A DNA stretch of 64,000 nucleotides from Nannobrachium achirus. Taxonomy: Eukaryota > Chordata > Actinopteri > Myctophiformes > Myctophidae. The position numbers were made by a program, and so were the translations under genes. Position 1 is the first letter of the stretch, and every line of letters starts with the position of its first letter. Under the pieces are notes generated by a model that saw only the letters and a program-made list of their open reading frames with translations, did not search any database and was not told the DNA's origin. Of this stretch, positions 1 to 12,473 are shown in pieces. The stretch covers positions 14,867,781 to 14,931,780 of the forward strand of contig OY997640.1 of the NCBI GenBank assembly GCA_963921795.1. Reading direction: 5' to 3'.

Positions 1-609
1 ACCACACTTGCAATTTCCAATTGCATCTTTCTTGATCTGATTTAGTCTTAGTCTTAAAGTGCGGGTGCCATGATTTTTCCCCCCTCTAAAACATGATTAT
101 CTACTATTATAATTATACTAGGAGGAAGATGTTTTCCAAAAAAGTGTACAGAAAGAGTTAAAATGATGTTTTTATGTGGCCACACCCACCAGTTCATTGG
201 TTTGCGTGGTTGTCATGGTGGGTGGTGACCCAGCTGAAGTTAGCCACACCCACGTATGTTGGGTGAATGGTAATTAGGGGAGGGGTTGATTCTGTGATGT
301 AATAAGTATCTGTGTTTATGGACCGGCACGTTTGACCCCACAAGGTGGCAGCCTACAGCTAAAACCCAAATAGAAAAGCAATACATAATTGCTAATAACA
401 ACCACACCAGTGGGTCTAATGAAGTACTGTCAACCTCCTAGACACGTACATGAAAACCAGAAAAAGTACAAAACTGTCCAATGACTGCTAATTTCCAGGA
501 AATGGTACAGTATGCAGGCAGTTCAAGGTTTTTGACACACAAAATCTCACGTTTTAGCCAAGTGGCCGAGGGCCGGCTCCTGTCCAGTGTCCATGTGTCT
601 GTCTGGGTG

Positions 610-650
<41 letters not shown>

Positions 651-855
651 GTGTGTATCTATGCAGCTAATCTTGGACACAGCTGGACCGGTGGAGGACC
701 TTTCTCGTTAGTAGCTCTGCAAGCCTATAAATTGTTCTGTAAATATACCTCTGAGATTTGTACAAACATGTGTCCATTTGGTTCAAGATCATTTAGCCGG
801 GAAGCACCTGCTCACATTGAGAACCACTGCACTTCTAAGATACAAAAGCATAAAA
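1..855. other. Intergenic, no gene seen
   Basis: No coding pattern is supported on either strand. The only structure is a CTGT microsatellite at about 610-646, which makes the short frames here meaningless. Confidence 0.6.
610..646. repeat. (CTGT)n microsatellite
   Basis: About nine tandem CTGT units. Confidence 0.95.
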
Positions 856-1810
856 TCGTCGTTGTCGGGTGGAAACCTTGTATGTCCAAAACCGTTTCTT
901 TCGTATTGATCATTTAACTCATACAGTGCCATCCGGCCACAAGGGGTGCTAGAGTGCCAGAAATTTCTCCATTGACCTTCTTTATAGCTTTCGTCGACCC
1001 TCTCCCAACTGGCCTGTGTTTTCACTCCGGTCAATCCTATGGGTGTCCAGAGGAGGAAGCTAGCTGACACGTAGCCAAAATGCTAACCCATTGAGAAGCC
1101 CGATCTAAAGCTATTTCAGCCGCAAAAAACTTTCTCATTGGGTCTGGGGACACAATCCGGAGAAAATCCTGTCTAAAGATGTGATTTATTATTGGAGTGG
1201 GCGGCGCGATTCGGCCGTTAGCGCGAATACGGCCCGTGGATGGCCGAGTCTATAAGTCCCGGCCAAGGATGGACGTCTAGACCGGGGCTTCGTTGAGGCC
1301 TCCGATAAAATAATTCATTTTATTAAATATCCCGGACTAGTTCGGGATAGGCACCCTGGAATACGTCGCGCCGCCTACAATGAACATTTGGTGAACATTG
1401 GGGGGGTCTAAACTTTATTTTAAACCATTTTCAATGGAATAAATCGTCGGAGCATCTAGCGTCTCTCGTTGGTGAGCGCTGGGCGAGCCGGGACCACCCA
1501 CGTTGCTCCAAGCAGCTCGGGGTAAGTAAAATAGCAAATAAAAAATAGTTTTTGATCCCGAATATCCCGAACTAGTTCGGGATAGGCACTAAAAGGGTTA
1601 AAAGAATTATTCAACTTAAAGAAAATAGCCAATCTACAGGCATACAGCGTCTCACACCGCCGCAAGGCGTTGTGTGCTTGTAGATCTGCTATTTTCACTA
1701 TTCTTGTGTGACAGTCTTGTATGGTGAAGCAGGGCTTTACTTTACGAAGAAAGAAAAAAACATACTAATTTGAAACTTGGAGATACAAGGTTTCTTCCCG
1801 ACAGTGACGA
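856..1810. mobile_element. Palindromic TA-type MITE, split by a later insertion
   Basis: The left end (TCGTCGTTGTCGGGTGG at 856) and the right end (CCCGACAGTGACGA near 1810) match the ends of the complete copies at 7174-7410 and 28541-28799. The central palindrome with the GATCTACAAGC-type core is at 1621-1698. The element is interrupted at 918-1597 by a TTAA-flanked element. The outer sequence reads continuously once that insert is ignored. Confidence 0.75.
918..1597. mobile_element. TTAA-flanked (piggyBac-type) non-autonomous element
   Basis: A TTAA at 914-917 and another at 1598-1601 bracket 680 bp. The ends form inverted repeats (CTCATACAGTGCC against GGCACTAAAAGGG). TTAA target duplication and C-rich tips are typical of piggyBac derivatives. 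A short palindromic segment with ACTAGTTCGGGATAGGCAC occurs twice inside. There is no transposase frame. A second, truncated copy lies at 17255-17866 in the opposite orientation. Confidence 0.75.
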
Positions 1811-2217
1811 TTATATTCTATCCATGTTAAAGCTGAGCACTATTAATAGTCCTAATGAGTTTACAGCATACACTGCAGTGTCACCTGTCTGTTCCTGTTT
1901 TCTATACGTGCTTTGAAATGCTGAAGTGAATGAATGATGTGCAAACAAAGGCGGCTCATACTGTTCTTTCACTTGGAACGGCGAGTTCGGCATAAAGAGC
2001 AGGTGCTCTGTAGTTCTACTGTTCAATGATAATACAGTGTAGCAGGTCGTGACTGAGAATGCATGAGAAAACATTGGCACAGATTTTTTTTTCTTTTTTT
2101 TTTTAAATAATTGTAAGTGTTGAATCTATTATAATTAAGGGTACATTTGGTTCCATTTACACACTCAAAGTTAAATTACCAATGAGTATTTTACACTGTG
2201 TATTGGGGTCCCAGAGT

Positions 2218-2300
2218 GTGTGTGTGTGTGTGTGCGTGTGCGTGTGCGTGTGCGTGTGCGTGTACGTGTGTGTGTGCGCGCGCGTGTGTGTGTGCGTGTA
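2218..2300. repeat. (TG)n/(CGTG)n microsatellite
   Basis: Compound dinucleotide and tetranucleotide repeat. Confidence 0.95.
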
Positions 2301-2344
2301 GCCCCTGAGGAAGCGTCAAGCAAAAAAATGTAAAAGCAAATCAT

Positions 2345-2645
2345 ACCAGTTTACAGTTTAGGCATTTAGCAGACGCTTTTAATCCAAAGCGACTTACAAT
2401 AAGCAGATAAAACATCACAATAATAAACAAGATAATATGTCAGTACATCAACAGCAATATAACAAATGCAAATGGATATCGATCTAGAAAAACACAATAT
2501 AATCAGAAAAGAAAAAAGTTCTAAGCTAAAAAAAACAAATGCTAACTAGCTTCATGTATGGTCATTGATTTTTCAGTAGTGCTAAGGGTTTAGGTGGAGT
2601 CTGAGAAGGTGAGTCTTCAGTCCACCGGAGGAGAGTGTGGTCCCT
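2345..2645. repeat. Decayed fish interspersed repeat
   Basis: It begins with the 'TTTAGCAGACGCTTTTAATC' type tail and ends with 'GGTGAGTCTTCAGTCCACC'. Both are sequences dispersed through many fish genomes as LINE/SINE tails. Similar tails occur at 9728-9775, 40262-40303 and 55023-55068. Confidence 0.45.
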
Positions 2646-2908
2646 TCTTTTAAAGGTTTTTAATTTGTGTCTTTATAAACATTATATTCTTGCGTTGACC
2701 TATTTAAGGCAGTCTGCTCTCTGACAGCTTGCTCCATTAAGTCACTGGCAACACAAACATGGTCATAAAAGATGATAACTTATCAAAGGTGGAGCAGAGC
2801 TGTTAGCTCAGTGCAATGGGAGAGGCACTGGCAGATGACCGACAGACATGCCAGCAGAACGGTAGGATTACTCCTTTTCTACATACATTGTCATGTAATA
2901 TCCTAAGG

Positions 2909-3315
2909 CAGTGGTCCTCAACCTTTTCAGGCCGCGACCCCCAAAATAATCACATTTGAACCTTGCACAAGCACTTGGACTTGTAAGGTTTGACTCGATC
3001 TATTGTGAAAATAGCCGATCTACATGCTCACAGCGCCTCGCGTTGCGAGGCCTTGTAGATCTGCTATTTTCACAATTGCTGCCTCCAACATTTGACAATT
3101 TGACCAATGTTTGACCAGAGGTACTAAAATGTCTTTAAAGTCCTTAAATTGTCTCTTTAGAAATGTGCAGATACCACAGTACACTTATACTTTATGTTGG
3201 TCTGTTTACTGTTGAGTGAGGAAACAATGTGAACATTTAGCTAAACATCTGGGGACCCCCCAAAATAATTTGGGGACCCCTTTGGGAGTCCCGGCCCACA
3301 GGTTGAGAACCACTG
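2909..3315. mobile_element. hAT-type MITE with central palindrome
   Basis: Termini CAGTGGTCCTCAACC and GGTTGAGAACCACTG are inverted. The flanks TCCTAAGG and TTCTAAAG are a diverged 8-bp duplication (6 of 8 match). The palindrome at 3005-3073 sits in the middle. A truncated relative lies at about 33142-33480. Confidence 0.75.
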
Positions 3316-3901
3316 TTCTAAAGTACTGTTTATCGTCCTCTGGCCGTGAGAAAGAAGGTCATCCATGCTTTATCCCGTTTGGATCATAGTTTTATTATTA
3401 TGATTTTATGATGTTTTATGATTATGCTAATTTAGGAACATGTTTGGTTCGCAATACGGTGTTCCGCTTATTGCATATAATTATGTTTACGTTGTGCATT
3501 TTTAACAACAGAGTGCAAAGAGTTCAACAATAGTGTGCTTTTATGAGGCCCAATGAACACCCAACTATAAAACTATACAATCTCTTTTTAAAAGAACATC
3601 AAGCCACATAAAACTAATTTAAAGGCAGGACTAGCAGGAGAGAAGCACAATGAAGAATGTGACAACAGAGTCATTGCCAGGCCGTTCTGTATATGATTTC
3701 ATATACAGAAACTTTATAAATATGTTTTGTATAAATACATCTTGTACATACAGTATTATATTCTAAACCTGAATTAAATCAATCATGTAATGGAATATGA
3801 ATTTTAAAAATAAGAATCAAATCAACATTTCAACAAATCAACAGTAACTTATGGTACAGTAGTCTATAAAACACACAATATTATGTTAAATTAACCGGAA
3901 C

Positions 3902-3902
<1 letters not shown>
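3316..3902. other. Intergenic, nothing recognised
   Basis: AT-rich sequence without a supported gene or repeat. Confidence 0.5.

Positions 3903-3993
<91 letters not shown>
3903..3993. repeat. (GT)n microsatellite
   Basis: About 45 uninterrupted GT units. Confidence 0.97.
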
Positions 3994-3994
<1 letters not shown>

Positions 3995-4116
3995 CTGCCA
4001 ACTGAGGCAGAGGAGGTTAGAGTCCATGGGTGGTTTTCCCTCCATGGTAGGCCATAAAACTATAAAATACACAGTGTATTAATTATTACCAGATGAACTT
4101 ATCAGGATATAGAATT

Positions 4117-4246
4117 ACAACGCCTTGCGGTGCGAGGCGTTGTGTGCTTGTGGATCTACTATTGTCACTAGTTTAGATCGTTTTTAAAATGATAAATACA
4201 AAACAAACAGTTTTGGACATACAAGGTTTCCACCCGACAACGACGA
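4117..4246. mobile_element. Right half of a palindromic TA-type MITE
   Basis: It runs from one arm of the central palindrome to the CCCGACAACGACGA terminus. The left half is missing. Confidence 0.65.
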
Positions 4247-4271
4247 TATGGTTGTTTTTGTCTGTAGAGGG

Positions 4272-4395
<124 letters not shown>

Positions 4396-4437
4396 CAAAT
4401 ATTGCTGTAGCTAGAGTCAACAGCCCACACCCTACAG

Positions 4438-4880
4438 CAGGGGTCTTCAACGTTTTCATGCCAAGGACCCCTTAGTTGAGAGAGAGATGAAGCAGGGACA
4501 CCCACAACCTTTTCATAGATTCCATATAGTTTAGTCGTTTAACAGCGCAATCATTAGTGTATTTTGGAGTCATGTCAATTTGTGTTTTCAGAACCACTTG
4601 AGCCGTCTATTACCTAATAAACTTGACCTTTTACTCTGTACTCAGTCTGCTCTTTTTCCCCTCTACACCAAACCTCTTTGCCGAAAATTGCCGATCTACA
4701 AGCTCACAACGCCTCACAGCGCGAGGCGTTGTGAGCTTGTAGATCTTCTATTTTTGGCTACAGTTCTCAGAATTTGGACAATAGGGTTCAAGTTGTTAAT
4801 ATAAAAAGGACTGAAAGATTTGGAGGACCCCCTGTAGTAACTCCCCCTAGGGGTCCCGGACCCCCTGTTGAAGACCCCTG
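4438..4880. mobile_element. hAT-type MITE, perfect 8-bp target duplication
   Basis: CAGGGGTCTTCAAC and GTTGAAGACCCCTG are inverted ends. CCCTACAG is duplicated exactly at 4430-4437 and 4881-4888. The interior holds a nearly perfect palindrome at 4682-4758. Same family as 41424-41838. Confidence 0.9.
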
Positions 4881-4942
4881 CCCTACAGTGTCATTGCTCA
4901 GTGCTCAATAACATTTTAGCTTTAGACCCCAAAGAGGGACTA

Positions 4943-5010
4943 GTGAAAATAACAGATCTACAAGCTCACAATGCGTTGCTTTGCCGCAGTGTGAGATCTG
5001 CTATTTTCAC
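4943..5010. repeat. Palindromic hairpin repeat
   Basis: GTGAAAATAACAGATCTAC at the left and GATCTGCTATTTTCAC at the right. One member of the dispersed palindrome family. Confidence 0.8.
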
Positions 5011-5153
5011 TACTTCTTTAAGTGTCATTTGCATGCCCATGGCGATAACCATCCGCTCTCGTGGCTATACACAGGTCATGGTGTGGTGGACACTGCTCTG
5101 GAACCCTGGCTGATGGCAGTCAAGGCAAACAGTGGAGACCTGCGTTTAAACGC

Positions 5154-8100
5154 ATGCTGGTGGCCGGCCTCTTCATCGCTATGATCCTGTGCTACTGCCT
5201 CTCCAGTCCCAGCATCCGCTTCACTGTGCCTGAGCATGAGTAAGACTCATTATACAGTCAAACTAGCTAAGAGTGTGGTTGCCGTGACGCAAGTCACACT
5301 TTTTTTTGTTTTAAGATTTGTTTTTGGGCTTTTTTATGCCTTTATTGATAGGACAGTAGACTGACAGGAAATGGGGAGAGATGGGGAATGACATGCAGCA
5401 AAGGTCGTCCAGATCGGGAATCGAACCGGCAACGCCAGCAGGCATCATAGCCAAGTATGTGGTATGCGCCTTGACCACCAGGCCAGCGGGCGCCCCACGC
5501 AAGTCACACTTGAAAATTAATTCTGTCTTACCATTGAATTTCCCCCATTTTCAAGATAATTGGGAACATTAATTCACTTATAAATGAATGGCCATATATG
5601 GAGATCCATGATGTCATCAATATTAAGCACATATCTTGGAATGACCGCGTATAGACATTCTGTGTCAGTCTCATGTGGTCTATATGTCAGAAATCTATGA
5701 AGTCAGTAGTCTCCATATTTGGGAAAACTACAATGTTTAATTAAAGTCAATGAATTCACACATAGATTTATATATTAAACTATATAACATATCTCTTAGC
5801 AACATGCACCCCTACATGTCCTGATGGGCCCAAGTGCGTGCCACCAAAACTGTGGGAAGAGTACTGTACCTTTTATTTTAGCCCTATTTATGTCTCTCAA
5901 ATATAAATTACGTATTGTTGCTGCCTGGCAGAAACCTCTTATTTCCATATTCTACAAATGAATGCCCTACTTGACAGCGTCACACAAAAGCATCAGAAAT
6001 AGCAGAGCTACAAGCTCAAAAAGTGGCACAGAGTGACGTGTTTCGAGCTGTATTAGCAGTTTTGGACATATGAGGTTTTCACCTGACAGAGACAGTTATA
6101 CATAGAGTATATATTTGTCATTTCAGAGCAGTAGATATGATGAAAATGCTAATTATTTTGTTATTATATTGTAATAGGAGGAATAATTGTGTCCACATAA
6201 GACTGCTGGAAGAAACTTCTTCCAAAGTCTTGAAGTTTTCATAATTCTCCAGGTTATGATGATTGATTGATTATGTTATTATGTATAGTCAATACAACTG
6301 AAATGTAGTACAGTGCAAGTATAGTTAAACACCCTGCCTAAAAGGAACATCCCAAATAAGACTTTTTACGGTCTTGGTTTACGTTGGAAGCCCTCTGTAT
6401 TTAATTCATGGACCTAGTAAACAGCAAGCAAAGAAAACATACAATAATATCGCAGTTATAAAAAAAAAAAAACACTATGTACAGGATAGGGGAAACAAGG
6501 GGGGTGCTCACTTCTCGCCTATCTATGGGAGAAGTGATAACTACCTCCTTCTCTGGCCTCCTGAAAGGTGAGTTTTCAGGGCAGTTTTGAAGGATGCCAG
6601 CGAGCTACACGTTTTAAGGGAGGTAGTCAAGGAATTCCACACCTGGGTGGCAGTGATGTAGAATTTACCCATATCTGTCTTATGGGTTTGTGTTATCAGA
6701 TCATTGTGTGCGCTCCCTCTGGTGTTTTGGCTGTGGGTGTCCTTAACTTTTTGGAGATGTTTGGTCAGATATGCGGTTACTGAGGGGATGGAGGGCAGAT
6801 TTGCGTGGACTATTTTGAAAGACTATCCCATTTTTTGTTGTTTAACCCTGTCTTCAACGCTGAGCCAACTTAAGCTAGCAAAATCTGTGGAAGAAACATG
6901 GGTCATGGGCCCCAGGTCAAGAAGTAGCCGAATCAGTTTGTTTACCTTGCTCATAATAAATTATATTTTTTCACCAACGAAATTCCTTCTCTGTAAGTCT
7001 GCTGTCTACACCGTTGGAACTTAGCAGTATTTCATTGAACATTTTTTTGCTCATATATCCTTAGCTGTATCACCAAACAGCACATGTCTCTGAGAGCCTA
7101 CTGATCCCTGCAGCGCCTTTTCTCTTTTCTCTTTTTTTCTCTTCTCTTTCAGTTTGTTTATGTTGTTTGCTTATCGTCGTTGTCGGGTAGAAACCTTGTA
7201 TCTCCAAGTTACAAATTTGTACGTTCTTTTGCAAAGTAAAGCCCTGCTTCATCATACAAGGCCGTCGCACAAAAGTAGTGAAAACAGCAGATCTACAAGC
7301 ACACAGTGCTTGTAGATCGGCTGTTTTCACTAGTTTAAATCATTTTTAAAATGATAAATGCAAACCGAACGGTTTTGGACATACAAGGTTTTCACCCGAC
7401 AACAACGTTATACATATTTTCATTTCATGATTGGTCCATTCTGAATTATTTTCTTTTGTAGTTTTCCGGTGCCTCGCTCTTGTGCTCCAGCCGAGCTCCA
7501 CAGCGGCCGGCTGACTGCAAACGGCTCCCAGCCCATGGGTGGCAGCACTGGACGGTGTACTCCTAAAACCGACCTCATGTTCATGAAGACCCACAAGACG
7601 GCCAGCAGCACCATCCTCAACATCCTGTTCCGCTTCGGAGAGAAACACCGGCTTAGATTTGCTTTCCCCGACGGCAGGAATGACTTCTCGTACCCGTCTC
7701 CTTTCCAGGTTATTATAGTTTTCATATAGTTTATTTTCATGATTAAACATTTCATTTAGTTTTCATTGGTTTGATTTAGATAGATTGATCTAGATATTTG
7801 CTAGTTTAGTTTTGAGTTGTGTTTTTTTTTTTTTTTTTTTTTTATAGTTTTTGTGTGAGTTTTAGTTTATTGTAATACGGGATATCTGACAAAATAGTCA
7901 TTCTAAAAAGGGTTACATAGAGCCGCTTTAACTAAAATGTTTTGTACATTTTAGTTTCATTTATATTGTCTTATTAGTTTTAGTTAACCATAACAACCCT
8001 GTCTTCCTTTCCAGCGCTCCCGGGTTAAGGACTACAGATCCGGCATGTGCTTCAACATCATGTGCAACCACATGCGCTTCAACGCAGCCGAGGTGGCCGC

Positions 8101-10020
8101 GGTCCTGCCTGCGGACACCTCGTACTTCACCGTGCTGCGGGACCCCGCCGAGCTCTTCGAGTCCTCCTTCCACTACTTTGGCCACGTGGTGCCGCTGACC
8201 TGGGCCATACCCGGCGAGGACGGGATGGCCGAGTTCCTCAGGGACCCACGGCACTACTTCAAGCCGGACGGATACAACTCCTTCTACCTGAAGAACCTGC
8301 TGTTCTTCGACCTCGGCCAGGACCACCTACTGGAGCCCGACGACCCGAGGGTGGATGAGGGCATCAGGTCCATCGCCGACCGCTTCCAGCTGGTCATGCT
8401 GGTCAGTCAGGGAATATTATCAGAATAGGCTAATGACAGATCTTGGGCATGGTGTCGCAGTCGGTAGTGCTCACATCACAGCTAGAAGGTCCTGGGTTCA
8501 ATTCCCACCGGTGACGCTGTGGGCGCTGGGGGTTTGTTCTCCCATCCGTGTTATCAGCGCCCATGCCCAAGGTGGGGTTGGCAAAAGGGCCTTTATGCGT
8601 GTTCCTTCCACGTGCCACGTCGAGGCGGGTAAAACTCCCCTCTGTCAGGTGAAAAGAAGCGGCTTGGACTCCTCGTGCATAGAAGGAAGCATGAGGTCAG
8701 TCTCCCCAGGTTGGCAGAGGGAGTGTAGCGCCCACTGCCGCCCAGGATTACATTAGGCAATTAATTGACACCTGGGGAAACAAAAACAGGCTTACAAAAC
8801 AAATACTTGCAATGGACTCAAACCCTAGTTTGACCCCTAACGTGCTACTTTTTTTACCTGCATAATGAAGTTAATTGTACCACAACTTTAAGCAGCTGTC
8901 ACAGATTCCCCTAGAAGAAAAAAAAATGCTAGATGTGTTACTAGACATCTTTACAAACACAGACATTATGAAGAAATTTCTTGGTAAGAATGTATTCCCA
9001 GATTTTATTAATGTCCCCTGATCAGGTGGAACACTTCGACGAATCGCTCATCCTACTCAAGGACGCCCTCTGCTGGGAGATGGAGGACGTGCTCTTCTTC
9101 AAGCTGAACGCGCGTGCTGAGTCCACCGTGTCCAAGCTGACCCCGGAGCAGCGGGCCAAAGCCCTCGAGTGGAACGCGCTCGACTGGAGGCTGTACCGGC
9201 ACTTCAACGCCACCTTCTGGGAGAAAGTGGAAGGGTACGGGCGGAGGCGCATGGCGCGGGACGTGGCGGAGCTCAGGAGGAGGAACGCGGAGATGGCTGC
9301 CCTCTGCATCGAAGGAGGTTGTTTAGACCTGGAACGCATTATTACACATTATTACTTTAACCGTTATTTTATGCTTTATCTATTAATAAACTAGCAGATA
9401 TACAAGCTTGTAGATCTGCTATTTTTGAAAAAAAAATCATGAAAACGAAAAACACATGTTTCTATGTCAGTGGCACTGGTGCTCAAAATTTTTCATGTCA
9501 AGGAACCCCAAAATTACATATAATTTGAGATGGGGGTCCGCGGCCAAATACGTTGTTCCAGGGAACCCCCCGAAGCAAATATTTTAGTTGAATATTTGAA
9601 ATGTCCGCTTTTAAAAAGATATATTCAAAGATTTGCGAAAATGAAATAAATCACAATTTATCAAAAATAGCAGATCTACAAGCTTCAATAGCTAAAGTAT
9701 AAAAATAATTACAGTTTTTAATGGGTTATTGTAAATCGCTCTGGATTAAGAGTGTCTGCTAAATGCCTAAATTGTTCAATTGTTAAATTGTAGGTCACGC
9801 CGTGGACGCGGGCAGCATCCACGAGGCGGCCATGCAGCCGTGGCAGCCCGTCGGGGAGAAGACCATCGTTGGGTACAACCTGAGGACCAGCGTGGACGAG
9901 GCGCACGGCGCGCTGTGCCGCAAGATGCTGACCCCCGAGATCCAGTACCTGTCGGATCTGGGGGTGAACCTGTGGATGACCAAGTTGTGGGGTCGCGTGA
10001 GGGCTGTTATTAACTGGTGA
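5154..10020 (+). CDS. gal3st1: Galactosylceramide sulfotransferase-like (galactose-3-O-sulfotransferase), five exons
   Basis: Transfers sulfate from PAPS to the 3-OH of galactose on galactosylceramide, making sulfatide; a Golgi type II membrane enzyme. Exons: 5154-5239, 7462-7708, 8015-8401, 9026-9317, 9794-10020. Every intron is GT-AG and the phases (2, 0, 0, 1) join into one frame of 412 codons, close to the human enzyme (about 423). Exon 1 encodes a short tail and hydrophobic anchor (LVAGLFIAMILCYCL). Exon 2 carries the 5'-PAPS-binding motif KTHKTASST and exon 3 the VLRDPAELFESSFHYFG block. The last exon ends with AMQPWQP and MLTPEIQYL, which point to GAL3ST1 rather than GAL3ST2-4. The start is uncertain: ATG 5154 is the first in-frame ATG in this exon, but the frame stays open upstream to 5049 and a preceding exon may supply the true start. 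A SINE, MITEs and a second SINE occupy the introns. Coding DNA is markedly GC-richer than the introns. Confidence 0.9.
5302..5496 (-). mobile_element. tRNA-derived SINE
   Basis: Lies in intron 1 of gal3st1. A 15-bp target duplication (ACGCAAGTCACACTT at 5287-5301 and 5497-5511) flanks it. The minus strand shows a tRNA-like head with a B box (GGTTCGATTCC) and an AT-rich tail. Related pieces are at 16014-16110 and 35597-35730. Confidence 0.9.
5990..6098. mobile_element. Fragment of palindromic TA-type MITE
   Basis: Diverged palindrome (AGAAATAGCAGAGCTACAAG) followed by a terminus resembling TTTTGGACATATGAGG...CCTGACAGAGAC. Confidence 0.5.
6520..6980. repeat. Decayed interspersed repeat in gal3st1 intron 1
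   Basis: The text 'GGTGAGTTTTCAGGGCAGTT' followed by 'GGAATTCCACACCTGGG' resembles a dispersed fish repeat that usually reads as a non-coding LINE tail. The open frames show no conserved protein. Confidence 0.35.
7174..7410. mobile_element. Palindromic TA-type MITE, complete
   Basis: Starts TCGTCGTTGTCGGGTAG after TA and ends with CACCCGACAACAACG near TA. The centre (7279-7330) is a palindrome with GATCTACAAGC and GCTTGTAGATC. It lies about 50 bp before exon 2 of gal3st1. Confidence 0.8.
8440..8760 (+). mobile_element. tRNA-derived SINE (second family)
   Basis: tRNA-like head with B-box-like GGGTTCAATTCC at about 8492-8503, followed by a long tail containing CCCCAGGTTGGCAGAGGG. The same tail is found in both terminal repeats of the 18-kb element (about 40540-40650 and 54670-54780). 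In intron 3 of gal3st1. Confidence 0.6.
9391..9700. repeat. hAT-like non-coding element with palindrome copies
   Basis: A compact palindrome (9391-9426), then a 'GGAACCCCAAAATTA ... GGGGGTCCGCGGCC' body, then a half palindrome at 9661-9690. Same body as parts of 28012-28281 and 36295-36534. In intron 4 of gal3st1. Confidence 0.55.
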
Positions 10021-10244
10021 TGAAACACGCGTCAGTGTCAGTTGCAAAAAAACAAAACAAAAAAAAGTACTGTAATTGTATTTCATCGCTGTCCAAAAGT
10101 GTTAGCTTAAAAAGAAAAAAAAAAGAAAAAAAATGTTCCAATGGGTCGACTGTAGTTATTATTTATCGTAGTTACATTAGAGCTATTCAACCTGCAGTCC
10201 GTGGGACCCTGTGGCTTGTCTGTGGAGCCTGTCATGGTCATAGT

Positions 10245-10250
10245 AATAAA
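10245..10250 (+). terminator. Possible poly(A) signal of gal3st1
   Basis: First AATAAA after the stop codon, 225 bp downstream. Another AATAAA lies at 11268-11273. Which one is used cannot be told. Confidence 0.35.
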
Positions 10251-10507
10251 AAATATATTTTTCTACTTTAAGTGAGGACACCCAAAGAAAGTCTTGTTTT
10301 ATACAAGACATATTTTATTTTATTTTGTTCTTTCCAAAATAATTTCAAGTATATCATTTGAGTCAGTGCCTTTTTTTTCTGAAATATTGCACTGTTACCA
10401 TCTGTTCACATTGATGTGTTCACATTTTGTGAATGACGCTTGTTTCTAGGTTTGGAATCTTGTCATTTTATATCCTGAGACTGAAACCTAAAAATTATAG
10501 ACGTCAT

Positions 10508-11084
10508 TAGGGGTGTAATGATATAGTAACTGAATTGAAAAAATCGATTTTAATCAGCAATGATATACAATATCGATTAACAGGCAAATATTGTACCGTT
10601 TGGCTTTGTATAATGTATCGTATTGTTTTACAATGCAAATAATCTGTAGAATCGTTTTGCAATGCAAATAATTGATTGTATGGAAACTAAGTATTTGTGC
10701 CTTGTATTTAGCTATTTTAAGAGGGAAAATGAAAAAGAGGGGTTTAATTACATTTCCATTCCATATAGCTACTCTTGGTCTATTGATAAATGTGTGTAAT
10801 CTCTGTGTTCATGTCAAGGTACAGGTTTGTCCATATGTGTTGTAATATAATGTCCATGCATTTGCTAAATAATCAGTGTTTACTTATTTATATCCATAAT
10901 AATAGATTTTCCCTTTAAAAATCTGCTCTATTAATATATTTCACACATATTTAATGCTAAATAGTTACTATATCGATTTAAAACCATTGAATCGAATCGT
11001 ATCAAATCGCCATGAATGAACCAACATCGTCCATGTAACGTGATACATATCGTTTCGTTGTTCAAATGTATCGTTACACCCCTA
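10508..11084. mobile_element. hAT-type MITE
   Basis: Inverted ends TAGGGGTGTAATGATA and TATCGTTACACCCCTA. The interior is AT-rich and full of ATCGAT-like motifs. No convincing target duplication survives. Confidence 0.65.
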
Positions 11085-11379
11085 TAAGTTATGTTTCTTT
11101 GTTTGTTTCCAAAATGTTATTTTAGGTAGTGCATATTGTTTGTACCAGTGTGACATGGCTTCATTTCAGCTGAGCATTAGCCTCTTACCTACCTCTGATG
11201 TGTCCTGTGATTGCAAAAGTAATGTTCTCTTCACATTTTAAAAGTAATGTTCTCTTCACATTTTGTGAATAAAGGCTCATTTTGTAACTTCATCATTTCA
11301 TCATTAATAATCCCATGACAATCTTTTTATTCAATGAGTTTTGGCCTTATAGATGGAAATGTGCCAGTTTGCTTTGTTT

Positions 11380-11640
11380 TTTGAGCGGTGCTAACCGCTC
11401 CTATAGACCGCTTTTTTACCAAAACCATGATGTCACAAATGATGATGACATGAGTCCGCTAGACCAATGAAACACTTCGATTCTGTTGATCTGTCCATGA
11501 TGTCATAGTCACATAGGCACCCGATTGGTTAACTCTGATTTAGAACGCGTTTAGGCCGCGTAAAATACGTCATAACGCGTTTAGGCCGCCTAGATACGTC
11601 ATAAAAAATTATTGAGCGGTGCTAACCTTGAATTTCAAAA
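11380..11640. repeat. Short direct duplications
   Basis: TTGAGCGGTGCTAACC occurs at the start and near 11612, and ACGCGTTTAGGCCGC occurs twice between. The nature of the unit is unknown. Confidence 0.5.
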
Positions 11641-12473
11641 TTGTTTTAGATGAATATTCACTTATAAGCGATAAAATAACCACACTTTTAGACAGACTGT
11701 GGACGATCTTACAGGTTATAAATGATAGCCAACTAATACAAGTTTAAAATACAAATAAACACAATATCCACTGGGTATCCACTGATTGCCCAGTTCTTCG
11801 GGCTCTTCGGGCCCAGCTCTTCTTGAAAGATTCAGTCAAGTCAGTGGTCTTGAACATAGCTGACAGTTGTTGTACTTGGCTGACAGCTGTTGTACTTGGT
11901 TGTACAGCTGTTGCTGCAAGGTCTGTGGTTCCAAAAAATTTAAAATACAAATAAACAGCTTTTGGAAAAAAGGATTATGCTGTCACTAATGAGGGTAACA
12001 TGAGTTAACTAGACCAAATGTTCCGCCCCAGGATAACGGATGATTCTTTGGTCAAAATAATCGTGGTATGAAATTCAAATACTTCGGCTTTGCCGAAATA
12101 ATTAGTATAGGGTCATAAACAAAAATCTAGAGGCAAATAAGGTCCCTGGTTGCCTAACTGACGACCACCAGAGTCATCAGGCTCTGGTGGCAGAGCTGGT
12201 TCTGTCCAGAGATGGTTCCGTCCTCTGTATGGATTCGTCGTTTGATTGCCCTTAGGGCTACTAGCATGGCTCTTACCATTCTTCTGGGAGGGATCAGTCT
12301 GTGAAATTCCTTTCTGGCTTGATTAAACGGTTGTACCACAGCTTGACGAAAAGGTCCTCGGTGATATTACGTTTCTTCTCCTGTTCTGAGAAAGAGAGAG
12401 TGATATCTTCTAAGACAGTTTCTGTATAGCCTTCATAGTGATCTGCTGGAACAGGTTCCAATTCTCTTTTATT
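11641..12473. other. Intergenic, nothing recognised
   Basis: No supported gene. Short local duplications (TGACAGTTGTTGTACTTGG near 11861) only. Confidence 0.5.

Noticed and set aside
5112-5184. Start of gal3st1 at ATG 5112 (MAVKANSG)
   Set aside because: That frame is one base off the membrane-anchor frame and does not join exon 2.
5302-5496. Functional tRNA gene
   Set aside because: Boxes are present but it is a SINE with target duplication and tail. The same holds for 16014, 35597 and 8440.
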